The notes below the pieces were generated by a model. The model had not been told where the DNA came from. It searched no databases and saw only the letters and a list, made by a program, of their open reading frames with translations. From NCBI GenBank assembly GCA_947492175.1, contig CANLMQ010000037.1, positions 1 to 57,625 on the forward strand: 57,625 nucleotides of DNA, read 5' to 3'. Position 1 is the first letter of the stretch. The number at the start of each line of letters is the position of its first letter. Source of the stretch: an uncultured Draconibacterium sp. (GTDB lineage: Bacteria; Bacteroidota; Bacteroidia; Bacteroidales; Prolixibacteraceae). Of this stretch, positions 9,001 to 18,017 are shown one piece after another. Position numbers and translations under genes: made by a program.

Positions 9001-10565
9001 ACCCGGTAGCATGGAATTGGATATTTCAAGGCGGAACACCTGCCACTTCGAATCTTAAGAATCCAATAGTAAAATATAACTCGGCCAATAATTACAGGGT
9101 AACCTTAACTGTTACCAACGATGCCGGCGAAGACACCAAAATTGTGGATAATTACATTCAGGTGGAAGAATATATACCTTCCTATTGTATCCCCACAGCA
9201 AACGCAAGTAATGAATGGATTGCCAATGTCAAAATTGATGCACAAAGTAATTCATCGGGTGCCAGTGGTTATGCCGATCTTACAGCCTTTGGTTTTGAAT
9301 TGGAAAGTGGTGTGAACCACACTATTGAACTTACTCCGGATTTTAGCACACGAAGTAAATTTGAATACTGGGCTGTTTGGATTGATTTGGATCAGGACAT
9401 GATATTTTCAGACTCCGAAAAATTGTTTAGTTCTTCAAAATCAAAATCAGCGGTTTCTGGTTCGCTTTTTATCCCTGCAGGATTAAATATAACAACACGA
9501 ATGCGGGTTATGATGAGCCCGACAGCTCAGGCAACAGCTTGTGAAGCTATAACAGGAGAAGTCGAGGATTACACGGTTCGCTTATTTGAACCGGCTCCAG
9601 TTGCTGACTTTACAGTTAGCAGTACCTCTGTTGTAGTTGGCGAAACAGTTCAGTTTACCAATACTTCCTTGTATAATCCAACAAGTTTACAATGGTCCTT
9701 TGAAGGTATTAATATGAGCGCAAGCACAGTTGAAAATCCCGCTGTTTCGTATAGTAATCCTGGTGAGTACACTGTAATATTAACCGTTTCTAACGAATTG
9801 GGATCATCACAAAAGAGCATGACCATTTCGGTATTTGATAAGAACGATAATACGGCAATTTATTGCACCCCGTCGAATATAAGCAGCATGGTTAACTACA
9901 TTCGCAATGTGGCTTTTGCAGGTTTGGATGTTTCTTCGGCAGGTGACGGATATCAACTTTCGGAAACCACATTCGATAACATCGATGCCGGACAGGCTTA
10001 CCCAATCGAGTTATCTCCCTGGTCATCTACTACCCGCAATTTCTGGCGTGTATGGATCGATTTTAACCAGGATGGTGACTTTGATGATGCTGACGAGACA
10101 GTGTTTGCACTGAATAACAAAAAAGGAACCGTTAAAGGAGATATTATTATTCCATCAAATGCAAGCGGCACTACACAAATGCGCGTTGCCATGAAAGTAG
10201 GAAGTGAATCGTCAGCCTGCGAAGATGATTTTGTGGGAGAAGTGGAAGATTACACGATTAGCATTAACGAAGCGCTTCCTCAGATGCAGGCTTCAGCCTC
10301 AAATCCATTTGGAGAAATTGGAACCCAGTCGGAAGTGCGTGTTTATCCAAATCCAACAAGCGATTATATAAATATCAGTCTGGAAATGGTTGAACCGGAT
10401 GATTCGTATACCATTTTTAACCTGAGTGGTGCGATGCTGGTTCAAAACCAGATAACATCATCGCTTACCCAGGTAGACCTTTCTTCATATCCTTCAGGAA
10501 TTTACCTGGTGCGTGTGAATAACAATGGACAAGTGATGAATAAAAAAATTATAAAAAAAGATTGA
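6018..10565 (+). CDS. Secreted papain-family (C1A) cysteine protease with PKD, GEVED and T9SS sorting domains
   Basis: 1515 residues. Signal peptide at 1-21 (LLALLVLFLISGASFG). The C1A peptidase lies around 245-475: Q263, catalytic C270 in CGSCWAF, H394 in AHAMTLVGY and N440 in FKNSWG, so the papain tetrad is complete. Residues 490-530 include a Cys-rich DxDGDGYY segment (calcium-binding-like). Six PKD domains span about 535-1052, a GEVED domain 1053-1193, a seventh PKD 1194-1277 and a second GEVED 1280-1418. The C-terminus (about 1440-1515: VRVYPNPTSDYINI...GIYLVRV...KKIIKK) is a type A T9SS sorting domain. The enzyme is therefore expected outside the cell, probably anchored on the surface, degrading protein. 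The lysine-rich stretch at 155-185 could be part of a propeptide. The gene stands alone, with a terminator at 10626. Confidence 0.93.
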   Translation: MKKSGLLALLVLFLISGASFGQNPNKKFKMEGVNSTSIAINKIFSESVEIFPFDKNGTLIYGLDASANIELKGDNSLVRLLLIDNNFNEYLIYESYNLLLDEETSFSIENLCEETSILAGILPYSVQIEIENAKLELKSLSYTTTIEQGKNIAAIKKEKKKAQNQAKIDKINKNLKKKNKHWVAGSTSVSELSWGEKKKLYGQGTFSAGFEYYAGGIISATSTDSTTTGDGTLKSATTTSSPYIDAWDWRDRHGKNWITPITDQEICGSCWAFAATGATEAMVNLYYNKQLNIDLSEQDLLSCANAGNCGGGYPRYAIDYIVNTGIVDEATFPYAATVLPCDSKGTSPNELIRFSGKEPFGYGSEEYYTYTEDNLKKMLIKMGPVSSALNDWAHAMTLVGYKVVKEGDIFYYRDLNLSRYWITIEAGNPLIGKTVWIFKNSWGPDFGDEGYVYVETAINNITATFALKTPAISSINNYEVHCEDRDGDGYYWWGIGEKPANCPPCPDLADGDDSDATLGPLDEYGYCMPLSGTNSPVANFSASKTSITKEENITFSDLSTNTPTSWSWTFDGGTPGTSTVQNPLVTYNTAGTYKVTLTATNADGSDTKTAYNYIQVNDPIVIPVANFVANKTNITTEESISFSDLSTNATSWSWTFEGATPATSIAQNPSVTYYTAGTYKVTLTAINGAESDTKVIDNYIEVTDPIVIPVADFSSDRANIKTGESVTFSDLSTDATSRTWTFAGGTPATSTSQNPSVTYNTAGIYKVTLTATNGAYSDTKTVDNYIQVTDQVVVVVPAADFSANKTTITTEESVSFSDLSTDATSWNWNFEGGTPASSTAQNPSVTYYTAGTYKVTLTAINGAESDTKTVYNYIQVNDPVVIPAANFVAGNTTINTGETVSFSDLSTDATSWSWTFEGGTPATSTAQNPTVTYTTSGSYNVTLTATNGDQSDTKAVYNYIQVNDPVISPVADFTADNTAITEGQEVMFQDKSKNNPVAWNWIFQGGTPATSNLKNPIVKYNSANNYRVTLTVTNDAGEDTKIVDNYIQVEEYIPSYCIPTANASNEWIANVKIDAQSNSSGASGYADLTAFGFELESGVNHTIELTPDFSTRSKFEYWAVWIDLDQDMIFSDSEKLFSSSKSKSAVSGSLFIPAGLNITTRMRVMMSPTAQATACEAITGEVEDYTVRLFEPAPVADFTVSSTSVVVGETVQFTNTSLYNPTSLQWSFEGINMSASTVENPAVSYSNPGEYTVILTVSNELGSSQKSMTISVFDKNDNTAIYCTPSNISSMVNYIRNVAFAGLDVSSAGDGYQLSETTFDNIDAGQAYPIELSPWSSTTRNFWRVWIDFNQDGDFDDADETVFALNNKKGTVKGDIIIPSNASGTTQMRVAMKVGSESSACEDDFVGEVEDYTISINEALPQMQASASNPFGEIGTQSEVRVYPNPTSDYINISLEMVEPDDSYTIFNLSGAMLVQNQITSSLTQVDLSSYPSGIYLVRVNNNGQVMNKKIIKKD
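7617..9170 (+). repeat. Six tandem PKD-domain repeats
   Basis: Units of about 255-260 bp, each encoding one PKD domain with the frame SFSDLST...W.W.F.GGTPATS...NP.VTY...G.YKVTLTA.N. Units 2 and 4 share long identical nucleotide tracts around 8030-8100 and 8547-8617, which points to recent duplication or gene conversion. The sixth unit is the most diverged. Copy number may vary between strains. Confidence 0.9.
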
Positions 10566-10625
10566 TATTGTTGTAGGGCTAACAACTATCAATTTTGAGT
10601 CCCTGTTATACTGATACAGTTAATG

Positions 10626-10672
10626 TGGGGGTATCTTAAAGGTCTGACTTTTAGGAGCCCCCATTTTATTTT
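10626..10672 (+). terminator. Rho-independent terminator after the protease gene
   Basis: TGGGGG at 10626-10631 pairs with CCCCCA at 10658-10663. An inner, slightly mismatched stem (CTTAAAG/CTTTTAG) extends it, and TTTTATTTTA follows. Confidence 0.8.
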
Positions 10673-10694
10673 AAATCAGATCTGTTCTAAATAA

Positions 10695-10763
10695 AGCCAA
10701 TTAAGCCACGAAATACAGAGCAATTATTTTTGTGGTTCCTAATCATAAAAATTCTAATTGGCT
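10695..10763. repeat. Imperfect 69-bp hairpin upstream of the IS relic
   Basis: AGCCAATTA at 10695-10703 is the exact reverse complement of TAATTGGCT at 10755-10763. Inside, CCACGAAATA and TATTTTTGTGG form a second stem. It may be a small palindromic insertion or a hairpin left by an insertion sequence; no function is evident. Confidence 0.5.
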
Positions 10764-10896
10764 ATGAAAAAAATTAACACTCTTCACTCAGATAATTCAA
10801 TTGTTATACAGGAACCCTTTTAAAATAATCGTAAAAATTACGGTACCTATAAATATAACAAGGGCATTGACTGTTGGACACATTTGATAGTGATGT

Positions 10897-11600
10897 TGTT
10901 TTGCTAAGTATTCTAATTTGAACTTACTCAGGGATGTGACTAACGGTCTATATTAATCTTCAGGTAAGCTAAACCAATTAGAACTGCAGAAAGTGCTATC
11001 CTAATTTTAACTATATTATCAGTCACAGAACAGGGAATGGCGTCTTTTTTAGGACTATTATTTCTAGTTGCTGCATAGAGATTATCAGGATTAGACCAGT
11101 TTAAATAAACGCATTTTAGAATAAACGTAAAATATTTATACTTGATTTTACTACTATTTCGCTGTTTTTGAGCTTATTTAGCTAGGCAGGATTCCACAAA
11201 CGTAAAGGTGTTGTAAAATTATATACTTTACTTGATTACGATGGTTATCTATCTGTTACATTAACCTGACAGATGGAAAAGTTAATGATGCCATGGCCGC
11301 CAAAGAAATCATTCTTCCTGCCGATAGTGTTGTTATGACAGACCGAGCTTACATCGATTTCGAAAACTTTTATTGCTGCATACCGGAAATAGTTTCTTTG
11401 TTGTACGGCTTATAACTTTTATAAAATTCAACTGGTTTAACTAGAAAGAACTGCCTGATGACAGGCTGCAGCAAATTTTAGTTAACGAATAGATCGAAAC
11501 TACAGAAGAAAAACACATACATGTAAAAAACTTCACAGGGTTGTTGTGTGGGATAAAAAGCTTGAAGTTATTACGGATCTGATTGTAATAGAGTATCCTG
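10897..11600 (+). pseudogene. Decayed IS4-family transposase
   Basis: Translated pieces in shifting frames match the order of an IS4-family DDE transposase. They are LRDVTNGL near 10930; DFTTISLFLSLFS from 11144, corresponding to the DSTTI catalytic block; then an in-frame TAG where a tryptophan is usual; then KGVVKLYTLLDYDGYLSV; then a frameshift into LTDGKVNDAMAAKEI and MTDRAYIDFE (second catalytic block); then SFFVVRL; and LHRVVVWDKKLEVITDL near 11531. Several stops and at least three frameshifts make it non-functional, and the YREK region was not found. No clean terminal inverted repeats or target duplication could be placed. Confidence 0.8.
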
Positions 11601-12263
11601 CTGTTATTAAGAAGCTTAATTCATTTGCCCTACAAATTTCCTGTCTGCCATTAATAAATCAATGCGGTCAGAACCCAAAAGATGGATAAAGCGGTCTACT
11701 AAATCTATTCTTTTTTGAGTGTGGAATTGCCTCGTTTATCCAACATCTTGAACAGTAATGGGGATGCGACTTTCTGATAAATAACTCCTCATATAAAAAT
11801 ATTTATGTCCGTTTGGCTAAACTTCCAATTTGTACGGTCGATGCTGGGTTTTAGTTTTTTTCAGGCAACAAGCTGAAGATTAATTTTGCAATTAAGTTTA
11901 AGGCATATAAGGCAATAAAACGCTGAATACGCCTTAAACAGGAAGCTGCCTTATTCGCTATCAAATGCATTGGCAAGGTTCTAAAAACCTACGGTCTGAA
12001 CTTTACAACGTGCAATAACAAACATTAAAATCAATTTTAATCTCGCTAAATTTATTTTCACTTGAAATTAGTGATCCATAATTGATATGAATTCCGTACT
12101 TTTACATTCAATGTTGATTTTCACCATTAGAAGAACGAGTGTCTTGATTCTTGTTAAATCATTTCCTATCAGTGTTTTAAGTTGTTTCTCGTGGTTGATT
12201 TACTGAATAATAGACATTTATATTTTTGTCATTATTATAAACAAATTTATTATAAACAGAAAA
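11601..12263. other. Non-coding stretch between IS relic and aldose epimerase gene
   Basis: No open frame of note. The left part may include further decayed transposase sequence that I could not recognise. Near the right end TATTTTTG at 12221-12228 matches the Bacteroidota -7 element and could be the promoter of the gene at 12264, although a correctly spaced -33 element is not clear. Confidence 0.4.
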
Positions 12264-13388
12264 ATGAAAAACCTAAGCCTTTTATTATTGGTTGTATTGT
12301 TTACAGCCTGCTCGAACAAACAAAAAAAGGAAATTACAATGCCTTATTCAAAAGCTGATTTTGAAAGTGTGATTGATGGAAAAGCAACACATTTGATATC
12401 GATGAAAAATAAGAACGGAATGACTGTTGCTCTTACCAATTACGGTGCTAAAATAGTTTCAATTTATGTGCCCGACAGAGATGGACAATTCGCAGATGTA
12501 GTTTTGGGATTTAAAGCGATTGAGGATTATCAAAATTATGGCGCGAGTCATGGGGCAGTGGTTGGACCCTTTGCAAATCGTATTGCCAACGCCACTTTTA
12601 CAATTGATGGCGAAACTTATAAATTCCCTGTAAATAATGGTGAAGCATGTTTGCATTCAGGGCCGGATAGCTGGTACCGAAAAGTTTGGGATTACAAAGA
12701 AAACGGAAACTCTGTGGTTTTTTATCTTGAAAGCGCAGATGGAGAATTTGGTTTTCCAGGTAACAAAAAGGTAAATGTTACCTATACTTTAACGGATGAA
12801 AACGAGTTGAAAATTGACTATAAAGCAACAACAGACAAAGCCTGTCATTTTAATTTAACTAACCACAGTTATTTTAATTTGCGAGGAGAAGGTAACGGAG
12901 ATATCCTTAACCATGTTGTTGTAATTAATGCCAATATGTCAACTCCCGTTGGAAATTCTGCGATGATTCCTACCGGTGAAATTGCCGATATCAGGGGGAC
13001 AGATCTGGATTTTACAACACCACATTCCATTGGAGAAAGAATTGACAATAATAATCCGATGCTTCAGTATGGAATAGGTTACGATTTTAATTATGTAATT
13101 AATAAAGCTGAAGCAGAGTTGGGATTTGCTGCGAGTGCCTACGAACCTGAAAGTGGCCGGTATATGGAAGTAATAACCACAGAACCAGGTGTTCAGTTTT
13201 ATACCGGAAATCATTTAAAAGGTACAGAGATTGGGAAAGCTGGTAACTCTTATACCAAACGAACTGGTTTTTGTTTAGAAACTCAGCATTATCCCGACAG
13301 TCCAAATCAACCTAATTTCCCATCGACGCTGCTCAAACCTGGAGAAAAACTGAGTTCTACAACTATTTATAAGTTCTCGGTAAAATAA
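12264..13388 (+). CDS. galM: Aldose 1-epimerase (galactose mutarotase), lipoprotein
   Basis: 374 residues with a lipoprotein signal peptide ending in the lipobox LFTAC (Cys16), so the enzyme is probably lipid-anchored and periplasmic rather than cytoplasmic like E. coli GalM. It interconverts alpha and beta anomers of hexoses such as galactose or glucose. Family residues are visible: H131 (ACLHSG), H201 in LTNHSYFNL (general acid) and E339 in GFCLETQHYPDSPN (general base). Length fits Bacteroidota secreted GalM proteins. It is a single gene, followed by a bidirectional terminator shared with the convergent VOC gene. An exported form suggests a role in processing sugars released from polysaccharides. 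Confidence 0.92.
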   Translation: MKNLSLLLLVVLFTACSNKQKKEITMPYSKADFESVIDGKATHLISMKNKNGMTVALTNYGAKIVSIYVPDRDGQFADVVLGFKAIEDYQNYGASHGAVVGPFANRIANATFTIDGETYKFPVNNGEACLHSGPDSWYRKVWDYKENGNSVVFYLESADGEFGFPGNKKVNVTYTLTDENELKIDYKATTDKACHFNLTNHSYFNLRGEGNGDILNHVVVINANMSTPVGNSAMIPTGEIADIRGTDLDFTTPHSIGERIDNNNPMLQYGIGYDFNYVINKAEAELGFAASAYEPESGRYMEVITTEPGVQFYTGNHLKGTEIGKAGNSYTKRTGFCLETQHYPDSPNQPNFPSTLLKPGEKLSSTTIYKFSVK

Positions 13389-13404
13389 ATGATTAAGAGG
13401 GATA

Positions 13405-13443
13405 AAAAAACGAGGAAATACAGTTAGTATCTCCTCGTTTTTT
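13405..13443. terminator. Bidirectional terminator between convergent genes
   Basis: AAAAAACGAGGA (from 13405) pairs with TCCTCGTTTTTT (13432-13443). A-run and T-run flank the stem, so it works for both strands. Confidence 0.85.
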
Positions 13444-13461
13444 ATGTAATATTTTGTGTTT

Positions 13462-14535
13462 CTATTTTTTATCCTTTACACGCATAAATCTGAATAGCTT
13501 CATAATCCAGTCGGGTAGTGGATGGTAGCCACGTTTGCGTAAATCAATGTACCAACCGATTTTTTTCATAATTGGGATTCTGTGTGTTTCCACAAACTCG
13601 ATTAATGTTCCTTCTGGAGCCTGAATATATGCAAAATTACCTGCAGCTTCACCCATGTCAAACGATTCCATGGATTTGGCGCTATCAACGGTAAACGGAT
13701 ATCCCAGGTCTTTTACTTTCTTTCGAAATGTATCCATGCCGTTTATGTCAAAGCAAAGATGAATAAAACCGGGATCTCCCCAGATTCTTCCTTCGTAAAT
13801 ATCACGTGGCTGATAATCGACAGCTTCAATTAATTCGATAACAGAGTTCCCGAAAAATGGACTGAAGGCTCCTTGTTTTACATCAGAATGTTTTAATAAA
13901 ACACGGCGAAATGCTTTATCACCACCCGGAATTCCTTTCAAATCATCAAAAGTTCCGGTTTCATCGTAAACAATCTGATCGTACTGAAGAATCTCCTGAT
14001 AAACTTTTAAACTGGCTTCCATATTATTCGTGCCAATTACAGCCCCAAGAACTCCGCCACTCAACGATTTCTCTTTTTTGCGAAATACGCCTTTCTGGTT
14101 TTTTATTTCCCACATGTTTCCGAAAATGTCTTTCATGTAGAAATGATCGTTACCGGCTGGATCTTGTTCTATTTCAGTAAGAAGGTTTAAATTGTCTTTT
14201 TTGAATTTGTTGTAAACGGCTTTTACGTTTTCGGTTTTAATTTTACCGATATTTATTCCCAGATCACCCAATTGAATTTCAAATCCAATTTTTTCCGGTT
14301 TTTTCCCGGTATGTTGCCAGATTTCAAAACCTCCGCCACCTCTCATGTTTAGTGCCAGTACGGCACGTCTGTCGCGGGGCTTACCTTCGGTATGAGCAAG
14401 CATTAATTCAGCAGTTGCTTCGTCTTCAAACATTCTTATATCCATCGAAAAATGTTTGCGATACCATTTCCAGGCTTCCGGCATATTTTCTACACCAACT
14501 CCTAACTGTTGAATTCCATTAATTTGTGCTACCAT
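13462..14535 (-). CDS. VOC-superfamily protein with two glyoxalase-like domains
   Basis: 357 residues. The first VOC module (about 5-150) begins QINGIQQLGVGVENMPEAWKWY and ends DIFGNMWEI. The second (about 160-320) begins VLGAVIGTNNMEASLKVY and contains FIHLCFDINGMD and PEGTLIEFVETHRIPI. These beta-alpha-beta-beta-beta modules form metal-dependent lyases, isomerases and dioxygenases; which reaction this one performs cannot be read from the sequence. The basic C-terminal tail (320-357) is an extra. It lies 21 bp downstream of the SDR gene and is almost certainly co-transcribed with it, suggesting that the two act on related small metabolites. Confidence 0.8.
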   Translation of the reverse strand: MVAQINGIQQLGVGVENMPEAWKWYRKHFSMDIRMFEDEATAELMLAHTEGKPRDRRAVLALNMRGGGGFEIWQHTGKKPEKIGFEIQLGDLGINIGKIKTENVKAVYNKFKKDNLNLLTEIEQDPAGNDHFYMKDIFGNMWEIKNQKGVFRKKEKSLSGGVLGAVIGTNNMEASLKVYQEILQYDQIVYDETGTFDDLKGIPGGDKAFRRVLLKHSDVKQGAFSPFFGNSVIELIEAVDYQPRDIYEGRIWGDPGFIHLCFDINGMDTFRKKVKDLGYPFTVDSAKSMESFDMGEAAGNFAYIQAPEGTLIEFVETHRIPIMKKIGWYIDLRKRGYHPLPDWIMKLFRFMRVKDKK

Positions 14536-14556
14536 TTTAATAATACAGTTTTCAGT

Positions 14557-15351
14557 TTACAGCGGGTTTACCCTCGATGCCATATAATAATACAAACGAG
14601 GTAAGAACCTACGAATATGTACCATTATTAACTCTTTACCACCCACTAATATTTCTTTTTTTTCTTTTTTTAACTTTTTGCAAATAATTGCTGCACATTT
14701 TTCCGCCGACATTCCTGTGTCTTGCCCGGCATCCATTTTTGCATGCGTCTTACCATCTTTATTTACCGCATTTACCGAGATATTGGTTTTTATGCGCCCC
14801 GGTATAATAACGGAGACAGCAATATTATTCTTCGTATTTTCTGCACGTAAACTTTCAAAAAAGCCATGCAACGCTTGCTTTGATGCCGAATATGAAGAAC
14901 GATACGGGAATCCAAATTTACCAACAATACTTGAAGTAACTGCAATCTGACCACCTCCGTTTTTTATCATTTCGGGAAGTATAAGTTTAGTTAACGCTAT
15001 TGTCCCAAAATAATTTATCTCAAATATTTTACGATCAACTGTAACCGGAGTCTCATTTACGAATGATCTTTGGCTGATTCCGCCAAACTGATACAATGCA
15101 TCGATTTTAATTCCTTTGTCAAGAACTGTGTTTGCCGCCGTTTGTACCGATTTTTCATCTCCCAGATCAAATGGAACCATAACCGTACTACTTCCATTTT
15201 GCTCACATACAGAAGCTGTATTGTTTAAGGCTTGCACATTTCGTCCTGAAAGTACGAGGGTTACCTGTTTTTTTGATAACTCAATGGCAACTGCCCGTCC
15301 GATTCCTGAGGTAGCACCAGTTACCCATATGGTTTTATTTGTAAATTTCAT
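14557..15351 (-). CDS. Short-chain dehydrogenase/reductase (SDR)
   Basis: 264 residues, a classical SDR. It has the cofactor motif TGATSGIGRA near the N-terminus, the NAG-equivalent region, a serine in VTSSIVG and the catalytic pair Y154/K158 (YSASK). The sequence resembles the DHRS7-like group with C-terminal LPRLYYYMASRVNP. It should reduce or oxidise a carbonyl/alcohol with NAD(P)H; the substrate is unknown. First gene of a likely two-gene operon with the VOC protein. Confidence 0.88.
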   Translation of the reverse strand: MKFTNKTIWVTGATSGIGRAVAIELSKKQVTLVLSGRNVQALNNTASVCEQNGSSTVMVPFDLGDEKSVQTAANTVLDKGIKIDALYQFGGISQRSFVNETPVTVDRKIFEINYFGTIALTKLILPEMIKNGGGQIAVTSSIVGKFGFPYRSSYSASKQALHGFFESLRAENTKNNIAVSVIIPGRIKTNISVNAVNKDGKTHAKMDAGQDTGMSAEKCAAIICKKLKKEKKEILVGGKELIMVHIRRFLPRLYYYMASRVNPL

Positions 15352-15623
15352 TAAAATTTGGTTCCAAAAAGCACGAAGATAACAGAATAATTAGGGGATT
15401 AAAACGATGTATCTACTATTTTTTGTTTTTGATTTCTTAGAAAAACAAATGAATGATTACAGGCAAGGTTTGAATACTGAATAATAGAAGGATATTACTT
15501 GTCTAACTTCTGCTTTTTCGTATATTTTCTGTAAGAAATAGAAGATTACTATTTTCTGATATTTGAAAATTATGGTATTTATATTCTATTTTATATTCCT
15601 AGCAAACAATGTTTCTTATGCTA

Positions 15624-17066
15624 CTATTTAATCTTTTCCGGAAACAGTAAACTAAATACAACAGCCATTCCTAACGCAAGAAGATAACTGGCCAAACGTT
15701 CGGAAACTCCCGTAGGATCAACCAGCCAGGTTTTCCAGATAACGGCAGCGAGTGTACCGGTAATCAAGCTGGCAAATACGCCTGCACGAGACAGTTTCTT
15801 CCAGAAAATCAATAAAACGATTGCTGGTCCGAACGAAGCCCCAATTCCGCTCCATGCATATGAAACCAACCCGTAAACAGTGTCTTCCATTGTAATGGCC
15901 AGTAAAAATCCAACTAAACCAACTGCCAGAGTCAGCACTTTATTAAGAAATAACATTCGTTTTTCTTCGATTTTCTTTTTGCTCACATGTATATAAAAAT
16001 CTTCAGTCATAGATGAAGAAACTACCATTAGTTGCGACGAAGCTGTTGACATCATTGCTGAGACAGCCCCAGAAAGCAGAATTCCCGCTAAAATCGGATT
16101 CAACAAGGTCATAACCATAATGGGCATTATTTTTTCAGAGTCGTTGGCTATTGCAGATGCTGCCTCTCCAAGCGCTCCGGCCTGCACAAGTTTATACCCG
16201 ATTATTCCTATCATAAAAGCACCAATGTAGGCAAGCAATGTCCACGAAATAGCTAACCATCGGCTTTGCTGTGTTTCTTTCTTGCTACGCATAGCCATCA
16301 TTCGTGTAAGTAGTTGTGGCTGACCGGTATAACCAAAAGCCCAGCTTAATCCATTCAAAATAAGCAATCCGCCTGTTGCCTGTTTTACCGAATCGATATT
16401 TAAGGGTATTGTATACGTGGCATTTACAATTGTTTCTGCTATGTTTATGTTCATGGTTGCTGCAATACCCAACGCAATAATTGGTAGAACCACGCAAGTA
16501 AATACCATTAACACAGCTTGAAATGCGTCGGTGGCAACAACTGTAATAAATCCACCAAGCATAGTATAAAGCGTTACAAGTGTAGATCCGAGAACCATGC
16601 CCCAAAATGGATCAATCTTGAACGTGTCGTTAAAAATTTTGCCCGCCCCACTAAATTGAGCGGCTATGTAAAGTACAAAAAAGAATATTATAATTAATGA
16701 GGATAAAATTCCGAAACTGTGCTGTGTTCCTTTAAATTTAGCAGAAAATAAGCCTGGAACCGTTAATGCTCCTGTTTTTTCGGTTAAAGTCTGAAGTGGT
16801 TCTGCCAGAAAGATCCACAAGAATAAGATACCGGAAACACAACCTAAAGCCACCCAGATGGCTGCCATTCCTTCGGCATAAGCATGCCCTGTTAAGCCTA
16901 GTAGTAGCCAAGCAGATTCTCCAGTAGCCCTTTCGGAAAGAGCTAACGAAAAACCAGAAATTTTTTTCCCTCCAAGAACAAAATCGTTGTTGGTTTTTGA
17001 CCGACGGGCGGAATAAGCTACAATTCCGATAAGAATTACCATGTAGGCAATAAATACAATAATCAT
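15624..17066 (-). CDS. Sodium/solute symporter (SSS family), PutP-like
   Basis: 480 residues with about 12-13 hydrophobic membrane segments. Overall order and blocks (LGGFITVVATDAFQAVLM, GYTGQPQLLTRMMAMRS, LSGAVSAMMSTASSQLMV) match sodium/proline symporters. In the segment that in E. coli PutP reads ASDMSGWLL, this protein has ATGESAWLL, so the sodium-site aspartate of PutP is replaced by glycine with a glutamate next to it. Bacteroidota commonly carry this variant as I recall it. Proline as substrate is therefore only a guess. Start ATG at 17066; it sits 108 bp downstream of the unknown membrane protein gene on the same strand. Confidence 0.85.
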   Translation of the reverse strand: MIIVFIAYMVILIGIVAYSARRSKTNNDFVLGGKKISGFSLALSERATGESAWLLLGLTGHAYAEGMAAIWVALGCVSGILFLWIFLAEPLQTLTEKTGALTVPGLFSAKFKGTQHSFGILSSLIIIFFFVLYIAAQFSGAGKIFNDTFKIDPFWGMVLGSTLVTLYTMLGGFITVVATDAFQAVLMVFTCVVLPIIALGIAATMNINIAETIVNATYTIPLNIDSVKQATGGLLILNGLSWAFGYTGQPQLLTRMMAMRSKKETQQSRWLAISWTLLAYIGAFMIGIIGYKLVQAGALGEAASAIANDSEKIMPIMVMTLLNPILAGILLSGAVSAMMSTASSQLMVVSSSMTEDFYIHVSKKKIEEKRMLFLNKVLTLAVGLVGFLLAITMEDTVYGLVSYAWSGIGASFGPAIVLLIFWKKLSRAGVFASLITGTLAAVIWKTWLVDPTGVSERLASYLLALGMAVVFSLLFPEKIK

Positions 17067-17174
17067 AACAGGAAATTTCAGATGGTCATCTAAGATAAAA
17101 AGAAAATGACTTTTAACAACTTGTCAGTTTGAGGAAGTTCTCAGTAAATACTATTTGCACGCAATACTGGAACT

Positions 17175-17903
17175 CTATTTTGACCTGAGTGCTCTTCGTA
17201 CAAACAAACCAATTCCAAAACAGATAATCAGAATTCCGAAGCAGAAAATTTCCCAACAAAAACGGCTTGGAATAAATGTCGACATTATTTTCTGGAATTC
17301 CAGGGAATCGGGAAGAGAGAACAAATGAGGTGAAAAATTGCCTTGTACTATTAGCATTCCAAAATCGATAGTAAACGTTACATATATAATAGCAGCTCCT
17401 CCAAACACAAAAAAGTACTCGCGAAGATATAGTTTTGTAATACCTTTTCGGTATAGGAAATAATCAAACAAAAGACTCATAAAAATCATCAGAAAGGAGC
17501 AAACAATAGGAGCCAGCACAGGCCCGATCCAGGTAATCGGAATCATAAACAGAATGTCCCATGTAAAAAGTGATTCGGGCCAGTTGAGAAAGATTTTTAA
17601 CGCAAGATAGTAGGTGATATCCCAGGTTCCGAAAATGAACAAAAACACAGACAGACGTTTTAAAAATAATTTTCCCGATATCCAGGCAACTGCACCAAGC
17701 ATTAATAATGTTGTTGTCTCCCGAACCAGTTCAATGCCAATAAGCCACAATGGTAAACTATGTAATGGAAAATCAAACCCTTCGGGATAATACAATTCCC
17801 TGATGTAAACAACAACTATGGCTTCAAGAAAGCCCATGGCAGTTGCAAAAATAAATAATGGCAAATAGTTTTTTGAAAAACTTTTCGGCTGATTACGATC
17901 CAT
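17175..17903 (-). CDS. Unknown polytopic membrane protein
   Basis: 242 residues, not recognised as a named family. About six to seven hydrophobic helices are visible, starting at residues 14-34. Notable blocks are EAIVVVYIRELYYPEGF, ELVRETTTLLMLGAVAWISG and FGTWDITYYLALK; the charged residues inside these membrane segments (E, R, E, D) suggest a conserved polar site. The protein ends in a basic tail (RRALRSK), as expected for a cytoplasmic C-terminus. It may be co-transcribed with the SSS symporter downstream. Confidence 0.65.
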   Translation of the reverse strand: MDRNQPKSFSKNYLPLFIFATAMGFLEAIVVVYIRELYYPEGFDFPLHSLPLWLIGIELVRETTTLLMLGAVAWISGKLFLKRLSVFLFIFGTWDITYYLALKIFLNWPESLFTWDILFMIPITWIGPVLAPIVCSFLMIFMSLLFDYFLYRKGITKLYLREYFFVFGGAAIIYVTFTIDFGMLIVQGNFSPHLFSLPDSLEFQKIMSTFIPSRFCWEIFCFGILIICFGIGLFVRRALRSK

Positions 17904-18017
17904 ATCTTACCTGTTTTGCAAAAAAAAATAGTTTTGATACAAATCCGTACGAAAATAGTGATGTAAAGTTTTGAAATAACCATACACGAGAATCATGATA
18001 ATTAGAAAAGCATACAA

